NCBI GenBank assembly: GCA_948567375.1
Contig: OX419756.1
Location: 50,606,333-50,670,332 of the forward strand
Direction: 5' to 3'
Length of the DNA stretch: 64,000 nucleotides
DNA from: Lunularia cruciata
Taxonomy: Eukaryota > Streptophyta > Marchantiopsida > Lunulariales > Lunulariaceae
Shown: piece after piece, positions 44,228 through 55,090 of the stretch
Numbering within the stretch: the stretch's first letter is position 1
How the letters are laid out: each line of letters opens with the position of its first letter
Position numbers and translations under genes: made by a program
Notes under the pieces: model-generated
Seen by the model: only the letters and a program-made list of their open reading frames with translations
Database searches by the model: none
What the model was told of the DNA's origin: nothing

Positions 44228-45900
44228 GTATCGTACTTTCCTTTTCTCTCTCTGGGAACACATAGGGTGCCTAGCTGTGGAGACTACAGATCAAAGGCTA
44301 GAGGTAAACCCGTAATGACTTGACAAAACATGCTTGTGACCCTTATTGCCGGAACCTTCTTTTCTCATGACTAATATTCTTGCTATTGGGAAGGATAGTA
44401 CCGGGCAACTTGACTTATCATCACAACACGCACTCCTGGTCTGCTGGTCATCACTTCCAACATAACCAAGGAGAAATACACAACACTCTTAGAAGGAAAT
44501 AATCTGAGCGCAACGCTCACACACCAATCCAAGCCAACTGGGCATACAAACAAGCATACAAGTACAGAGAGGATCCAATCACAAGAAAAAGGCAACAACT
44601 CTCTATAATTTTTGTTGGGAAAGAGCTTCAGAGCCTTTGTGCTCTGTCATCAAGCTCATTCCAACCTATACTCCAAGTCTCCTCCCATCTGTACTTCAAA
44701 TCTCAACAAATTCCTACTTCATGTGGGGATTTTCTATGTCTTTTTGATGGGGCAAACTCTGTGCAGCTCATATGCAAGTAGCTATTTCTACATAGCTTGG
44801 ACTCAAGTGATCTAGGATTCAATGAAAAGCCTGTAAGATAAGCTTTCCAATGATATAAAATACACTTCAATCAGATTACTACAACTCTCCTGAAAATCTC
44901 TCAAAGTTGGCTAGGGTTTTTTTTGACTTCACCCTAATTTCGAAATCTTCTTTTTAGGGTTTGCTCTTGGTTCTTGGCAAATTTTCCCCACATTTCTGAT
45001 TCAGAAATACACTTGATTCTCACAAACACTCTGGCAACCATAAACTCTAAATCATAGTCACATGACATGAGACTTGATATCCAATCAAGATGAAAGGAAA
45101 ATTTGCTCTACCGAACTTATGATAGTATTTTTAGCATGGTGTTTTGCATCAGATCTCACTCTGCACAAATCTAGAACCACCCAAATTTTCCACAATAGCT
45201 TTTTTTGTTTTTTTCTAACCTCTTGCAAAATTTCGTAGCCTAATCCAACTCCAGTCTTTAGATGTGGATCAATTCCTGAGCTGGGCTAACTTGTGAGCTC
45301 TACAGACCCAGGTATACTTGATCCAAGACCCTGATTTCTCTATTTGAAAAATTCACATGAAAATTTCACACAGAGGAGCTAAACCTATCCACCAAAAGCT
45401 CTAGAAATTTTCATGAGGAAATTCAAGCTGCAACTTGGAGAGTGACCAAAACTCCAAACCTGATCATTATCTCTTCTCCAACACCTTACATCCCATAAGC
45501 TTCAACTTCAATCAATTGAATATGATTTGAAATTGACCCAAAACTAGAATTTATTGTGCTCAGTATTGTAATAACATTGTCTTCTCTCCAATTCCACTGA
45601 CAGATAGTGAAAAAGTCTCAAGAAGCTCCCTGAATTGACTACTTTGTGCTCCTGGGTATGAATTCAACCCCCATTCACTCAATTGATCATATCCCTCTCA
45701 TACTAAGCTCAAATCGCGTCATTCATCAAAGCCCTCAAAATGATAAGATTGTAACCCACATGGCCAATCACATACATGTACATAGATGGCTCACATGGCA
45801 ACATCTCATCCGTCGGATCTAGCATGCAACCTACCCCACTAACGTGGAGATAAACTATGATAAGTCACTTTTTACGAGCTACGCAAATCACAACACGACA
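44228..45900. mobile_element. Family D non-autonomous insertion, copy 2
   Basis: About 1.67 kb absent from family A copy 2, where AAAGTACG is followed at once by TGCATTCAATGG. Here AAGTACG (to 44227) and ACGGGCATTCAATGG (from 45901) flank the extra DNA, with ACG or a diverged longer target repeated. There are no open frames with domains. It shares blocks with 22340-23700 (for example GAGGATCCAATCACAAGAAA-like, CCTAATCCAACT, TGGATCAATTCC). It is a mobile non-coding element inserted after family A copy 1 had landed. Confidence 0.7.
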
Positions 45901-46480
45901 ACGGGCATTCAATGGATTGGCCAATTTTTACCGACAGTTCATCCATTATTATGCTCATGTGGCTGCACCATTGACAGACCTCTTGGGAAAGAACTTGAGC
46001 TTCTAGTTGACCACCAAGCATGAAGAAGCATTCCAGAAGTTAAAGCATATGGTATATTCAAGACCCATTCTTCAACCATATGATCCTCAACTACCTTGTG
46101 TGGTTGATTTTGATACTTCTAACTTTGCAATTGGAGCCGTGCTGCAACAAGACTTCCCAGATGGACTCCATCTCATTGCCTTTGTGTCTTTCCGACTCAA
46201 TATGGCTGAACAAAACTACTCTACTCAAGATCAAGAACAACTTGCAATGGTATATGCTACCAAGGTATGGAGGCATTACCTCTTGGGGAAACAAGTGATC
46301 ATACGAACTGATCACAAACCATTGTTGCAGACCTTACACTTGGAACACATGAAGAGTCGACATCATTGATGGGAGGAACAACTCCTACTATATGACATCA
46401 AACTTGAGTACAAACCAGATTGGTTCCATGTCATCCATGATGCTTTATCACGACAACCTGATTTGAAGTCTCTTACTCTC
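45901..46480 (+). pseudogene. Family A copy 1 RNase H
   Basis: After FNGLANFYRQFIHYY-type sequence (end of RT), the 120-codon frame 46007-46369 reads EEAFQKLKHMV, then VVDFDTSNFAIGAVLQQ (catalytic Asp), then YSTQDQEQLAMVYA (the Glu region) and IIRTDHKPLLQTL (catalytic Asp). RNase H degrades the RNA strand during reverse transcription. The frame is good but ends early at RHH-stop. Confidence 0.85.
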
Positions 46481-46599
46481 ATCACAACGGCAATTTCAAC
46501 AGTGTGTGTTGACTCCAAGGTCCAAAACAAGTTTCAGTCAGCTCTACACCAAGATCCCTTCTTCCAAATGGTACATGGTCACCTTACGGCATGCAATAT

Positions 46600-47700
46600 G
46601 GAGTACAACACCTTCTCCATCAAGGAGTGCCTTTTATTCCATGAGGACTGGATCTATGTTCCAGCTAAAGGTGATCTTTGACTTCTACGCCTTCAAGAAG
46701 CCCATGATTTACCCATTGCTGGTCACATGGGTTTTGGACAGACCATGGGTACCCTCCAACGTCAATAGTGGTGGCCCAACATGACATGAGATGTTTGAGA
46801 ATTTTTCCGATCGTGTGAGAGCTGCCAATGTAACAAGGCCAGCAACCGGAAGCCGAGTGGACTCCTTCAACCACTCGCCGTTCATCTATTTGCTGGGAGC
46901 ATGTGAGCTTGGGTCTCATCACATCTTTGCCAAAGACAAAACAAGGACACACCGCAATTGTGGTGTTTGTGGATTAGCTTAGTAAGCAAATCCACTTGGC
47001 ACTAACCTGTGATATCGTGGATACTCCAACCTTAGCACAAATCTACTTCAACAATGTCTTCAAGCATCATGGGATGCCACGTGTATGCATCTCCAACCAT
47101 GATCCTTGTTTTATCAAGAAGTTTTGGCAAGCACTCTTCCAAATACTTGGCACCAACTTACTTTGTCCACGGCCTATCATCCTTAAACTGATGGACAAAC
47201 CAAATGTGCAAATCATACATTGGAGGATATGTTGGGTGACTTTGTCAATGTCCACAATACCAATTGGGATGAATGTCTTGTAGCGGCAAAATTTGCCTAC
47301 AACAATTCCAAACAGGCAAGCACCGGATTTTCTCCTTTCTTTCTCAATTTTGGCCAAGATCCGCTTGTTCCAGATTTTCTTCTTGCTCTCCCTCCATCTC
47401 AGGTTCCTCATACTTCTACATTCTTGAGCACAATATCCCACTCTCTCCAACAAGCCAAGTCTCACCTCCTTGTTGCTCAGAATCACCAAAAACAATATGC
47501 GGACCACCATCATCATGATCTCACTTTTGAAGTTGGTGATAAATTCATGCTATCCTCTAGTAACCTCCCTCTCCCATTTGATAACCAAGTTCATAAACTT
47601 GCACCTAATTGGATAGGACTCTTTCATATCACCCAAATTGTCTCTCTTGTTGCTTATTGACTTGCCTTGCCTTGTCACATGCGTATCCATCCTGTCTTTC
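46600..47700 (+). pseudogene. Family A copy 1 integrase
   Basis: Pieces in several frames. The HHCC zinc finger lies around 46700-46850 (GHMGFGQTMGTLQ, WWPNMT, CESCQ). The core is around 46900-47300. The 146-codon frame 47220-47660 holds WDECLVAAKFAYNNSKQAST, then SPFFLNFGQDP, then the C-terminal KLAPNWIGLFHITQIVS (the GPY/F-like module). Frameshifts are frequent. It would insert the cDNA into chromatin. Confidence 0.85.
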
Positions 47701-47759
47701 ATGTTTCCAAATTTAAACCCTTTGTTCCTAACCCCTCTTCCTTTTCCTCTTGAGTCCAA

Positions 47760-47935
47760 CCTCCTCCTCTTCTTGTCCCTATCAATGATCATGAGGAGTA
47801 CAAAGTTGATCATATCCTTGTGCGTCGCCATATTCAACAAGGCCGTTGCCAACATACGGAGTACAAGGTCCTTTGGAAAGGGTATCCCCTTCGCGATGCC
47901 ACATGGGAACCTCTTTCTCACCTCTAGAATGAATT
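47760..47935 (+). pseudogene. Family A copy 1 chromodomain
   Basis: A frame after the integrase reads PINDHEEYKVDHILVRRH, then EYKVLWKGYP, then DATWEPLSHL. This is a chromodomain with the aromatic cage positions Y, W and W present (47787-47929). In chromoviruses it binds methylated histone H3 and steers integration to heterochromatin. It is one of the best preserved parts of the element. Confidence 0.9.
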
Positions 47936-48002
47936 GACGGCCATCTTGTAATTCAAAGCTTCACTGGCAACGAGGACGCCACCAACTAGCGGCGGGGGAA
48001 TA

Positions 48003-48391
48003 TGTAACAATACGGAGTTTAGCGACAAAGTTAGTCAGACTTATGAAGTAGCACATAAGACAAATTAGCCTAGAATATTCTGAAAGTATCTATAATAGCT
48101 TAGCTTGCACCTCAAGTAAGTAGCTTCTTGAAGTTTCCAACTAGCTTAGCTTGCACACCAAGTAGGCGGCTTCTAGAAGGAAGCTTCTTGAGAAGCTTCC
48201 GAGTTAACTTGGCTTGCACTCTAAGAAAGCGGCTTGAGAAAGCTTCTTGAGAAGTTTCTCAAGGGCCTTGTATGCTACCTATAAATACCAAAGCCAAAGC
48301 TAATGCTAGTCATTTGGAGTTTTCTCACATTCAAGTGTCCCAATGTGAGTTTCCATTCTCCTATTTCTCTCCTTGGTCTCGGTCTTTTACA
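48003..48391 (+). mobile_element. Family A copy 1, 3' LTR (389 bp)
   Basis: Starts TGTAACAATACGGAG and ends GGTCTTTTACA, followed by AAAGG (48392-48396), the right target duplication. TATAAATA is at 48280-48287. A three-unit heat-shock-type site TTCttGAAgtTTC is at 48125-48137. It is 41 bp shorter than its partner, so indels have built up since insertion. Confidence 0.9.
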
Positions 48392-48396
48392 AAAGG

Positions 48397-49017
48397 TCTC
48401 CAATACTTTGGATCTTTGAGTAGGATATCATTAGTTGCCAATCAAGGAGAAAGATAAGTCCAAGACATCATTTTAGGCTATTGATCCTCATAGTAAGGAT
48501 GTATTGTATAAATGAAGGTTCTTACCATTTGGGTTAAAGAACACTCTTGTTGAGTTCCAAAGTATCAAGGATAGGATCCTAATAGCACTTAATTATTCTT
48601 GGTGCTATGATGACATTTTGGTCTATAGTATTATTGTGGAGGAGCATGAAAGACATTTGTTGGAGGTGTTTGAGAGATTGAGATCTCATAGACCCAAATT
48701 ACATCCTAGGAAGTGCAAATTCTTCAATGAGCAAGTTGAGTATTTGAGTCACACTATCTACCTTGGTGGACTTGGTGTTTAGTAGATCAAGGTGGAGGCT
48801 ATTTCATGCACTCCTTGGCCTCTGGATGTGAGTAGAGTGTGAGTATTCTTTAGGTTGACAAACTTCTATTGCAAATATGTTATAAGATTTAGTGTCATTA
48901 CCAAGGCTTTGATAAAGCTTACCAAGCTTGTAAAATTCAAAGAGAGGTTGATATCTATCTCTATTCTTAGGAGATTGATCAAAGGATAACTATTCTAGGT
49001 TCATATTGATTGGAGTA
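48397..49017 (+). pseudogene. Family B reverse transcriptase, second part
   Basis: A single frame, continuing exactly from 41107, reads VSNTLDL, GYH, LPIKEKDKSKT, RFLPFGLKN, CYDDILVYS (catalytic YDD, one residue shorter than the usual YxDD), EEHERHLLEVFERLRSH, KCKFFNEQVEYLSHTI and SVITKAL. About eight in-frame stops interrupt it. Each can be derived from CGA, CAG or TGG by one C-to-T or G-to-A change. The second family A element begins right after it, at 49018. Confidence 0.85.
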
Positions 49018-49488
49018 TGTACCAATCTGGAGTTTAACAACAAACTTAGTCAGACTTACAAAGTAGCACATAAGACAAATTAGACTGGAATATTCTAGAA
49101 GTATCTATGAAGCTTCTTGGGAAGCTTCTCGGCTAGCTTAGCTTGCACCGCAAGTAAGTAGCTTCTAGAAGCTTCCAACTAGCTTAGCTTACACGTCAAG
49201 TAGGGGGCTTCTCAAAGGAAGCTTCTTGAGAAGCTTCCTAGTTAACTTGGCTTGCATTCTAAGAAAGCGGCTTGAGGAAGCTTCTTGAGAAGCTTCCTAG
49301 TTAACTTGGCTTGCACTCTAAGAAAGCGGCTTGAGGAAGCTTCCTGAGAAGCTTCTCAAGGGCCTTGTATGCTACTTATAAATACCAAAGCCAAAGCTCA
49401 TGCTAAGTATTCGGATTTTTCTCTCATTCAAGTGTCCCAATGTGAGTTTCCATTCTCCTATTTCTCTCCTTGGTCTCGGTCTTTTACA
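49018..49488 (+). mobile_element. Family A copy 2, 5' LTR (471 bp)
   Basis: Starts TGTACCAATCTGGAG and ends GGTCTTTTACA. Target copies are GAGTA (49013-49017) on the left and AAGTA (54678-54682) on the right, 4 of 5 matching. Three-unit heat-shock-type sites GAAtaTTCtaGAA (49088-49100) and TTCtaGAAgcTTC (49163-49175) are present. TATAAATA is at 49377-49384. A block of about 60 bp containing AAGCTTCTTGAGAAGCTTCC is duplicated, which explains the extra length. Confidence 0.9.
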
Positions 49489-49489
49489 G

Positions 49490-49501
49490 TGGTATCAGAG
49501 C
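49490..49501 (+). other. Primer-binding site, family A copy 2
   Basis: TGGTATCAGAGC lies one base after the LTR, the perfect complement of the 3' end of plant initiator tRNA-Met apart from the CCA end. Confidence 0.9.
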
Positions 49502-49859
49502 AAGAATGGGATGGATGGAATTTATGGACCACCAAATCCACTTCCGCCAAACCATTGGGATTTTTATATCCAGATATTATCCAAGCACCGCTTCACACAA
49601 TTCATCACCTCACGCTTTGGGCAAGATTTTCTACATATGATCCCCGTGTTTGAGGAAACCTTGATACTTCCAGTTGTCACTTATTGAGAAAGGTGGGACG
49701 TGCTGTATTTATGTGTTAATGAATTAGATAAATTGGGAGTAGTAGGATAGAGTAGTAGCTATGGTGACAATAACGGACATTATCCTTACAATGCAGCAAC
49801 AAGTCGAGCACCTTACTCAATTGTTGGATGAACAAGACCAACAACAACAAGAATAGATA

Positions 49860-50640
49860 AAGGGAGCACCAGTCCAAGATGGAGAAGATCGTATTTGATT
49901 TCCAAAGCCCAAGGTGTTTGAAGGCAAGAATCTTTTGGGCACAATGGAGAATTTTTTGTTTGATTGCAAATGTTACTTCAAAGCCACCAATCTTCAAGAT
50001 GGATAGAAATAGATTCTCTTGGCTTCTAGCCAATTGGATGGTGTGGCAAAACTTTGGTGACGATTCCGAGTGGAGCAAGCTGAACGACAGATTGTTGCAC
50101 CAATCTTGACATGGACAAAATTCAAGGATGCAATACTTGGTCGATTTCAAACTATAAATGCCACCCAAGCCGCACAAGATAAATTGGCAAAGTTGAAGCA
50201 GATTGGCTCTGTAAGAGGTCACATCACACAATTTCATAACATCATCATGCAAATTCCAGATATACAAGAAGGAGAAGTTGTGGATCAATTTGTGCAGGAT
50301 CAAAGTCACGAACCAAATTGGAGGTGACCATGCAAGAACCAAAAAACATAGAAGAAGCCATGCAATTGGTTGATCGACTTACACCAAGCTTACCAGTACA
50401 ATAGGCATGGGTGGAAGAACCAGCACCAATGGAGATTGATGCTATCCAATGGAGGCCACTTGGTGCAATAGATGGAGAAAGATTGCGACAAAATGGAAGT
50501 TGTTTTTATTATCGCCAAGTTGGACATCACATTGTTTAATGTCCACCTAGGAATAGGTGACCTTGACAAGTTACTGAGATGGAGTTTGTGGAACCAAATG
50601 ATCAAGGAAACAAAGAATCCTAGTAGGAGATTTTGAGCCG
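49860..50640 (+). pseudogene. Family A copy 2 gag
   Basis: Reads the same gag core as copy 1 with more breaks: LTWTKFKDAILGRF, then AAQDKLAKLKQIGS and EGEVVDQFVQ. A zinc knuckle is still visible near 50490: CFYYRQVGHHIV, a stop, then C. The second Cys is now Tyr (TGC/TGT to TAT). The long minus-strand frame across this region is only its antisense shadow. Confidence 0.8.
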
Positions 50641-50699
50641 TCTATTGGGAGCTTGATTAGTTCCAACGGGATTGAAGGCTCAACCTACGCAAATTTGTT

Positions 50700-51005
50700 T
50701 CACTTGCAAGGTACGATATCTAATTGGGGTTGTAGGATTTTGGTTGATTCAAGAAGTTTATAGAATTGCGTGTCTATGCAAGTAGCAAAGGAATTGGGTA
50801 TTGCTATCAAGCATGTGATTAAAAGTAGTTTCATGATGGCGGATGGTAGAAAGGGTTCTGTATTTTACACCTCACATCCTGTTACCTTCAAGATTGGGAA
50901 GGATTATTTGGAGTGTATGAGGTTAATAGTAGCACCTCTACATTATGATATCATTTTGGGTCTACCTTGGCTTGAACATCATAAGGTTTAATTTGATTGG
51001 ACCCA
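50700..51005 (+). pseudogene. Family A copy 2 retropepsin
   Basis: The 73-codon frame from 50770 reads VAKELGIAIKHVIKSSFMMA, then DGRKGSVF and YDIILGLPWLEHHKV. The active-site segment just before it is damaged (a stop falls near the expected D-S-G). It is otherwise the same protein as in copy 1. Confidence 0.8.
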
Positions 51006-51329
51006 ATGCCAAATTCAAGTACAACACCAAAATAGGAATTTCCGATTAGGTTGTCTGGCACCTTTGAGTAAGACACCTAAGAATAATCAGTCCCAAGATG
51101 TGGATTTTGTCAAGAAGGTAGCCATAGAGCAAACCTTGAAGGGAGTGGAGTCCCAAGATGATAAGTTTGCCAAGAAGGCAACCATGGAGCAAGTTTGGAA
51201 GAGAGATGAGTCCATAGAAGGGAAGTTGATTAGTAAAGCAGCCATAGAGCAAGCTTTGGAGGAAGATAAGTCTATATTTGGATCAAGCCAATTACACAAG
51301 AACAATCAGAGGAGATCCAAGAGCCTCAT

Positions 51330-52130
51330 CAAGCAATGGTTGATCGGATAGTTCAAGAGTTTGCAGATGTGTTTTCGGATGATCTGCCGAAGGGATTACC
51401 ATCCAATCAAGGTATGCCCTTCAAGATCAAGTTATTGCTAGGGAGTACTCCAATGAGTAGACCGATATATTGGCTCTCACCAAAGGAGTTGGAGGAGTAG
51501 TGAACAACACTTACAGAGTTGTTAGAGGAGGACTTCATACAATATAGTACATCTCCTTGAAGAGCACCGATACTATTTGTTCCAAAGAAGGATGGAGGAC
51601 TTTGTTTTTGTATTGATTATCGTGGGCTCAATAAGCAAACCATGAAGAATGCATATCCCTTGCCACGGATTGATGACTTGCTTGATAAACTAAGTGGAGC
51701 GTGCTACTTTTCCAAGTTAGATCTTCGTAGCGGCTATTGGCAAATTCCTATTGATAGAGAGGATGTGCAAAAGACTGCCTTTTGTACAAGGTATGGGCAT
51801 TTTGAGTAGAGAGTTCTATCTTTTGGACTCACTAATGCTCCAGAAGTCTTCATGGATCAGATGCATTGGGTGTTGGATGGACTTTTGGATTGGTCTGTGG
51901 TAGTGTTCTTGGATGATATTTTAATTTATAGAAAGATAGAGGCAAAACACATGAATCATGTGCAAGAAGTCCTAAGATGACTACGACAATGGAAATTTTA
52001 CTACAAGAAGTCAAAGTGTGCCTTTTGGCAGAAGGAGGTTACCTTCTTGGGTCATAAGATCTCATAAGAGGGGATCAAGATGGAAGAAGAGAAAATCAAG
52101 GCCATCACTGATTGGCCTACTCCAAAGGAT
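51330..52130 (+). pseudogene. Family A copy 2 reverse transcriptase
   Basis: Reads, with several stops, [34 protein letters not shown] (first catalytic Asp kept), LSFGLTNAPEVFMDQM and VVFLDDILIY (catalytic DD). It is closer to the active consensus than copy 1 at the first Asp, but stops at about 51500 and 51560 and later sites kill it. Confidence 0.85.
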
Positions 52131-52720
52131 GCTACAAAAGTACGTGCATTCAATGGATTGGCCAGTTTTTACCGATAGTTCATCCATTATTATGCTCATG
52201 TGGCTACACCATTGACTGACCTCTTAGGAAAGAACTTGAGCTTCTAGTGGACCACCAAGCATGAAGAAGCATTCCAGAAGTTAAAGCATATGGTGTCTTC
52301 AAGACACATTCTTCAACCATATTGATCCTCAACTACCTTGTGTGGTTGATTTTGATGCTTCTAACTTTGCAATTGGAGCCGTGTTGCAACAAGAATTCCC
52401 AGATGGACTCCATCCCATTGCCTTTGTGTCTTGCCGACTCAATAGGGCTGAATGAAACTAATTTGCTCAAGATCAAGAACAACTTGCAATGGTATATGCT
52501 ACCAAGGTATGGAGGCATTACCTCTTGGGGAAATAAGCGATCGTGCAAACTGATCACAAACCATTGTTGCAGACCTTACACTTGGAACACATGAAGAGTT
52601 GATATCATTGATGGGAGGAACAAATCCAACTGTATGACATCAAACTTGAGTACAAACCAGGTCGGTTCTGTATCATCCCTGATGCTTTATCACGATGACC
52701 TGATTTGAAGTCTCTTACTC
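52130..52720 (+). pseudogene. Family A copy 2 RNase H
   Basis: Reads RAFNGLASFYR, then WTTKHEEAFQKLKHM, then DASNFAIGAVLQQ (shifted frame) and TDHKPLLQTLHLEH, with stops between. It covers the same three catalytic regions as copy 1. Confidence 0.8.
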
Positions 52721-52859
52721 TCATCAAAGCGGCAATTTCAATAGTATGTGTTGACTCCAAGGTCCAAAACAAGTTTTAGTCAGCTCTACACTAAGATCCC
52801 TTCTTCCAAAATGGTACATGGTTGCCTTAGGGCATGTGATAAGGAGTACAACACCTTCT

Positions 52860-53920
52860 CCATCATGGAGGGCCTTTTATTCCATGAGGACCGGATCTAT
52901 GTTCCAACTAAAGGTAATCTTGGACTTGTGCGCCTTCAAGAAGCTCATGATTTACCCATCGTTGGTCACATGGGTGTGGACAAGACCTTGGGTACCCTTC
53001 AACATCAATGGTGGTGGCCCAACATGACATGAGATGTTTGAGAATTTGTCAGATTGTGCGAGAGCTGCCAACGTAACAAGGCCAACAACCAAAAGCCGAG
53101 TGAACTCCTTCAACCACTCGCCATTCCAGCTGCTTGCTGGGAGCATGTGAGCTTGGATCTTATCACATCTTTGCCAAAGACAAAATAAGGACAAAACAAG
53201 GACACACCGCAATCATGGTGTTTGTGGATAAGCTTAGTAAGCAAATCCACTTGGCACCAACCTGTGATACCGTGGATGCTCTAACCTTAGCGCAAATCTA
53301 CTTCGACTTGTCTTCAAGCATCATGGGATGCCACGTGTACTCATTTCTGACCATGATCCTTGATTTATTGAGAAGTTTTGGCAAGCACTCTTCCCAATAC
53401 TTGGCACCAAGCTTGCTTTTTCCACGGGCTATCATCCTCAAACTGATGGACAAACCAAACGTGAAAATTGTACATTGGAGGATATGCTACGTGCTTATGT
53501 CAATGTCCACCATACCAATTGAGATGAATGTCTTGCAGATGCAGAATTTGCCTACACCAATTCCAAACAGGCAAGCACCTGATTTTCTCCTTTCTTTTTC
53601 AATTTTGGCCAAGATCCACATGTTCCAGATTCTCTTCTTGCTCCCCCTCCATCCCAGTTTCTCATACTTCTCATTCTTGAGCACTATATTCTACTCTCTC
53701 CAACAAGCCAAGTCTCACCTCCTTGTTGCTCAGAATTGCCAAAAACAATATGCGGACCACCATCGTTGTGATCTCACCTTTGAAGTCGGTGATAAAGTCA
53801 TGCTATCCTCTAGTAACCTCTCTCTCCCACTTGATACCCAAGTTTGTAAACTTGCCCCAATTGGATAGGATCCTTTGCTATCACCTAAATTGTCTCTCTT
53901 GTTGTTTATCAACTTGACTT
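52860..53920 (+). pseudogene. Family A copy 2 integrase
   Basis: Reads DLPIVGHMGVDKTLGTLQHQ, WWWPNMT and CESCQRNKAN (the HHCC zinc finger, intact spacing). It is followed by broken core frames (53134-53868) and a C-terminal part with EVGDKVMLSSSNLSLPLDTQ. The core is shifted several times, so the full DDE set cannot be read in one frame. Confidence 0.8.
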
Positions 53921-54009
53921 GCCTTGCCTTGTCATGTGTGTATCCATCCTATCTTTCATGTTGAAACCCTTTGTTCCTAACCCCTCTTCCTTTTCCTATT
54001 GAGTCCAAC

Positions 54010-54200
54010 CTCCCCCTCTTCTTGTCCCTATCAATGATCATGAGGAGTACAAAGTTGATTGTATCCTTGCACATCGCCATATTCAACAAGGCCGTTGCCA
54101 ACATACGGAGTACAAGGTCCTTTGGAAAGGGTATCCCCTTCATGATGCGACATGGGGACCTCTTTTTCACCTCTAGAATTCTCAAATGGCCATCCAAGAA
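54010..54200 (+). pseudogene. Family A copy 2 chromodomain
   Basis: Reads HEEYKVDCILAHRHIQQG, then EYKVLWKGYP, then DATWGPLFHL. The cage residues Y, W and W are kept, while the usual W-E-P has become W-G-P. It follows the integrase and precedes the polypurine tract, as in copy 1. Confidence 0.85.
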
Positions 54201-54251
54201 TTTGAAACTTCATTGGCAACGAGTACGTCACCAACTAGCGGCGGGGGAATA

Positions 54252-54677
54252 TGTAACAATATGGAGTTTAGCAATGAAGTTAGTTGGATTTACAAAGTAC
54301 CATATAGGACAAATTAGCCTAGAATATTCTGGAATTATCTAGGAAGCTTTTTGGGAAGCTTCCCGGCTAGCTTAGCTTGCACCGCAAGTAAATAGCTTCT
54401 AGAAGGAAGCTTCTAGAAGCTTTTAACTAGCTTAGCTTGCACGTCAAGTAGACTGCTTCTAGAAGGAAGCTTCTTGAGAAGCTTCCTAGTTAACTTGGCT
54501 TGCACTCTAAGAAAGCGGCTTGAGGAAGCTTCTTGAGAAGCTTCTCAAGAGCCTTGTATACTACCTATAAATACCAAAGCCAAAGCTCATGCTAGGCATT
54601 CGGAGTTTTCTCTCATTCAAGTGTCCCAATGTGAGTTTCCATTCTCCTATTTCTTTTCTTAGTCTTGGTCTTTTACA
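54252..54677 (+). mobile_element. Family A copy 2, 3' LTR (426 bp)
   Basis: Starts TGTAACAATATGGAG and ends GGTCTTTTACA. Three-unit heat-shock-type sites GAAtaTTCtgGAA (54322-54334) and GAAgcTTCtaGAA (54406-54418) and a two-unit site at 54397-54404 are present. TATAAATA is at 54566-54573. It is followed by the target copy AAGTA. Confidence 0.9.
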
Positions 54678-55090
54678 AAGTATGGTGAGGCTTGGAGCAA
54701 TGCTCACCCAACATGATAATAAGGGAAAGGAGTTTATGATGGCCTATGTTGGTTGCATCAACAATTTAGTTGAGGTAAAGTATAGTTCACATGAAAGAGA
54801 GTGCTTGATATCAATATGCACATTATCACATTTTGATATTTTTTATTTGGTAACCCTTTCACTCTCATCATTGATCATCCACCACTTAAATGGTTGATGG
54901 AGTCCATCAAGCTTTTAAGAAAGCTTGCACAATAGGCTTTGATTTTACAAGAATATGATTTCACAATTATTCATAGATCTAGAGTGGTGAACTATGATGT
55001 AGATGCCTTGAGTAGAAACCCATGTTCTAGCCAACATGATCAGATTAGAGCATGTTGGTATGGTGATATAGATGAGGAGATGTTGCCAAA
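54678..55090 (+). pseudogene. Family B RNase H (second half)
   Basis: Joined to 49017 by removing family A copy 2 and one target copy, the frame reads VHIDWSMVRLGAMLTQHDNK across the junction (catalytic Asp in IDW). Then come KYSSHERECLISI (Glu region), IDHPPLKWLM and ILQEYDFTIIHR. This shows the insertion hit the RNase H domain. Stops follow after 54897. The 102-codon frame 54589-54897 is partly LTR and partly this domain. Confidence 0.85.

Larger units (their letters stand above)
41538..48002 (+). mobile_element. Family A copy 1, internal region (chromovirus)
   Basis: Internal part of a Ty3 chromovirus, in order: PBS, gag, protease, RT, RNase H, integrase, chromodomain and a polypurine tract GGCGGGGGAA (47991-48000). 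It is split between RT and RNase H by the family D insertion at 44228-45900. Frameshifts and stops in every domain show it is dead. It sits inside the RT of the plus-strand family B element. Confidence 0.9.
49489..54251 (+). mobile_element. Family A copy 2, internal region (chromovirus)
   Basis: Same order as copy 1 but without the family D insertion: gag, protease, RT, RNase H, integrase, chromodomain, polypurine tract GGCGGGGGAA (54240-54249). At 4.76 kb it gives the uninterrupted length of the family. Stops and frameshifts occur throughout. It is inserted in the RNase H of the plus-strand family B element. Confidence 0.9.

Noticed and set aside
49716-50342. 208-codon minus-strand ORF
   Set aside because: It is the antisense shadow of the family A copy 2 gag; its counterpart in copy 1 (41860-42276) behaves the same way and shows no domain.
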